Positions 6,156 to 6,190 of a DNA stretch of 6,190 nt are shown one piece after another. Position 1 is the stretch's first letter, and every line of letters starts with the position of its first letter. The notes under the pieces are model-generated. The model saw only the letters and a program-made list of their open reading frames with translations, had not been told where the DNA came from and did no database searches. The translations under genes were made by a program, and so were the position numbers. The DNA lies in assembly GCA_937900565.1 (NCBI GenBank), contig CALCFG010000053.1, forward strand, positions 1-6,190, given 5' to 3'. This DNA is from an uncultured Erysipelotrichaceae bacterium. GTDB taxonomy: Bacteria > Bacillota_I > Bacilli_A > Erysipelotrichales > Erysipelotrichaceae.

Positions 6156-6183
6156 TGCAACCCCTGAAGCAGGTTGGGTTGCA
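6156..6183. terminator. Strong hairpin at window edge, probable terminator of unseen neighbour
   Basis: TGCAACC (6156-6162) pairs with GGTTGCA (6177-6183), and CCTG/CAGG (6163-6166 with 6170-6173) continues the stem after a three-base bulge. It is the most GC-rich hairpin in the window. The - strand tail (CTTAGATTTCTAATT) is only moderately U-rich. A TAA at 6187-6185 on the - strand could be a stop codon of a gene beyond the edge, but this cannot be shown. The orientation is uncertain. Confidence 0.5.
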
Positions 6184-6190
6184 TTTACTC

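Noticed and set aside
6156..6183. Part of a tRNA or of a second riboswitch
   Set aside because: A simple bulged hairpin with no conserved tRNA arms or known riboswitch blocks; a terminator is the simpler reading.

Overview
The window reads as a chromosomal stretch from a low-GC Gram-positive bacterium (Firmicutes/Bacillota). The base composition is AT-rich, Shine-Dalgarno sites are strong AAGGAG-type, two proteins carry lipobox signal peptides, and an L-box lysine riboswitch uses a transcriptional terminator. I cannot name the genus; the Bacilli/Erysipelotrichia side is a guess. No mobile element, CRISPR array, tRNA or rRNA was seen.

Layout. At the left edge the 3' part of a uridine kinase gene (udk) runs on the + strand and lacks its P-loop end. 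It converges on six genes that all run on the - strand, with a compact terminator hairpin (611-637) between them. Reading the - strand in its transcription direction (right to left), there is first a hairpin at the right edge (6156-6183), probably the end of an unseen neighbour. Next come a promoter (6084-6111), a lysine riboswitch with antiterminator and terminator (5861-6063), and an ABC transporter operon: substrate-binding lipoprotein, permease, ATPase. After a 74-base gap with a possible second promoter comes pepT (peptidase T), then a PfkB/1-phosphofructokinase-like sugar kinase, then a thioredoxin-fold lipoprotein.

How the parts fit. The riboswitch is the strongest functional clue. It turns a transporter that protein sequence alone would label only 'polar amino acid' into a predicted lysine importer, repressed when cell lysine is high. 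I could fold by hand the five aptamer helices, a terminator and an 11-bp antiterminator that exclude each other, as in the classical L-box OFF switch. PepT releases amino acids from tripeptides, so both units fit amino-acid scavenging, but a functional link between them is inference.

Most notable oddities: the kinase has lost the usual GAGD anion-hole motif (it reads GFDD) together with other family motifs, so it may be a diverged or non-catalytic member. The riboswitch has a very short P1 helix and no obvious complementarity between its L2 and L3 loops. Four genes needed start choices guided by Shine-Dalgarno position: GTG for the thioredoxin lipoprotein, and ATG starts downstream of the longest frame for pepT, the ATPase and the permease. 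I did not find a clearly undescribed system.
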